Below are positions 41,426 through 41,827 of a stretch of 41,827 nt of DNA, one piece after another. The notes under the pieces were generated by a model. It was not told the DNA's origin, ran no database searches, and saw only the letters and a program-made list of their open reading frames with translations. How positions within the stretch are numbered: position 1 is the stretch's first letter; each line of letters starts with the position of its first letter. The position numbers and the translations under genes were made by a program. The stretch is taken from contig CAJTSE010000026.1 in NCBI GenBank assembly GCA_910578815.1, forward strand, positions 1 through 41,827, given 5' to 3'. The DNA comes from an uncultured Acetatifactor sp. (lineage in GTDB: Bacteria > Bacillota > Clostridia > Lachnospirales > Lachnospiraceae).

Positions 41426-41502
41426 TCTATGATAATGAGCAGTATAAAATTGCAACTATAAACCAAGCAACACCCCCATGTGGGAGAAAGGGGGAAATTT
41501 CT

Positions 41503-41787
41503 ATGGATTGCACAGAAGCATACAAGGAACACATCATGTATTCTTTCAACGGTTTCTGCAAAGTCGTCATACGCTATGCCGCTATCAACGCATGGCGCGA
41601 CAGGAACAGGCGGCGGCAAAGAGAAATATCCTTTGAATACCTCACAGAAGAAAAGTTCTACCCTCTAAGCACATCAGACGAATTTCTCAAATCACCTTAC
41701 GAACAATACCCCGTTACAATCTGCGGTCAGACAATCATACTCACCAATGGGGAGCTTGCCGCCGCCTTGCTTTCTGATGTGGTATAA
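41503..41787 (+). pseudogene. C-terminally truncated sigma-70-like gene of a conjugative transposon
   Basis: The 94-residue product begins like the small sigma-like proteins of Tn916/Tn1549-type elements (SFNGFCKVVIRYAAINAWRD, RQREISFEYLTEEKFYPL, TICGQTIILTNGELAAALLS). The family normally continues with about 50 residues of region 4 HTH; here the frame stops at LLSDVV and unrelated AT-rich DNA follows. The RBS is AAGGGGG. The break near 41780 is a deletion or insertion junction. Confidence 0.7.
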
Positions 41788-41793
41788 AAAAAG

Positions 41794-41827
41794 TTGACAG
41801 CCCATTCTCAAGGATTTGAGATATAAT
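41794..41827 (+). promoter_or_regulatory. Promoter with a long spacer and a dyad at the right edge
   Basis: TTGACA (41794-41799) and TATAAT (41822-41827) are both perfect but 22 bp apart. A perfect dyad TCTCAA-GGAT-TTGAGA (41806-41821) fills the spacer up to the -10. It would need an activator that remodels the DNA, or it is repressed at the dyad. The gene it drives lies outside the window. Confidence 0.6.

Noticed and set aside
1..41827. CRISPR array, rRNA genes or an intact insertion sequence
   Set aside because: No regularly spaced direct repeats, no rRNA sequence and no transposase gene were found on either strand.

Overview
The window looks like chromosome of a Bacillota/Clostridia species, most likely Lachnospiraceae. 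This is inferred from the clostridial ribosomal and RNA polymerase gene sequences, consensus sigma-A promoters, strong AGGAGG ribosome binding sites, and accessory families typical of gut Lachnospiraceae. No taxonomic marker was searched.

Region 1 (1-20.6 kb) is the large translation/transcription supercluster, read on the minus strand: rpmG-secE-nusG-rplK-rplA, rplJ-rplL, rpoB-rpoC, then rpsL-rpsG-fusA-tuf. Four good sigma-A promoters are visible, with an L10 leader and attenuator before rplJ and a terminator between rplL and rpoB. Two insertions break the usual order. A plus-strand membrane protein gene and a 254-bp MITE-like repeat with 8-bp direct flanks separate rplA from rplJ. A PilZ-rmlD-SH3 trio separates rpoC from rpsL. 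The str promoter lies in the loop of the hairpin terminator of the SH3 gene.

Region 2 (20.7-24.2 kb) holds a FliD-like protein, UDP-galactopyranose mutase (glf) coupled to a small HTH regulator, and a YunG-like protein.

Region 3 (24.4-34.6 kb) holds a sigma factor / membrane anti-sigma-like DUF3160 / CapA operon. It converges, with overlapping 3' ends, on a minus-strand c-di-GMP pair: a GGDEF cyclase and a phosphodiesterase with tandem sensor domains. Upstream of the pair is a DIP1984-family gene, followed by a tRNA-like structured RNA.

Region 4 (34.6-41.8 kb) is a more AT-rich mobile island: a phage tape-measure remnant, a 5'-truncated tyrosine integrase, and a KTR/CPBP/TetR operon. It also has a second sigma / membrane anti-sigma-like / lipoprotein / CapA module, and a truncated conjugative-transposon sigma-like gene at the right edge. 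The second sigma module copies the architecture of the resident one: both sigma factors are 185 aa, both overlap the next gene by 4 nt (ATGA), both have related anti-sigma N-termini, and both are followed by CapA. The mobile copy and the TetR gene share a dyad operator, CAAAATCWGATTTG, in their divergent promoters, with an 84-nt near-perfect palindrome between them. The duplicated sigma-CapA module and the DIP1984/tRNA-like RNA pair are the best candidates for undescribed systems.
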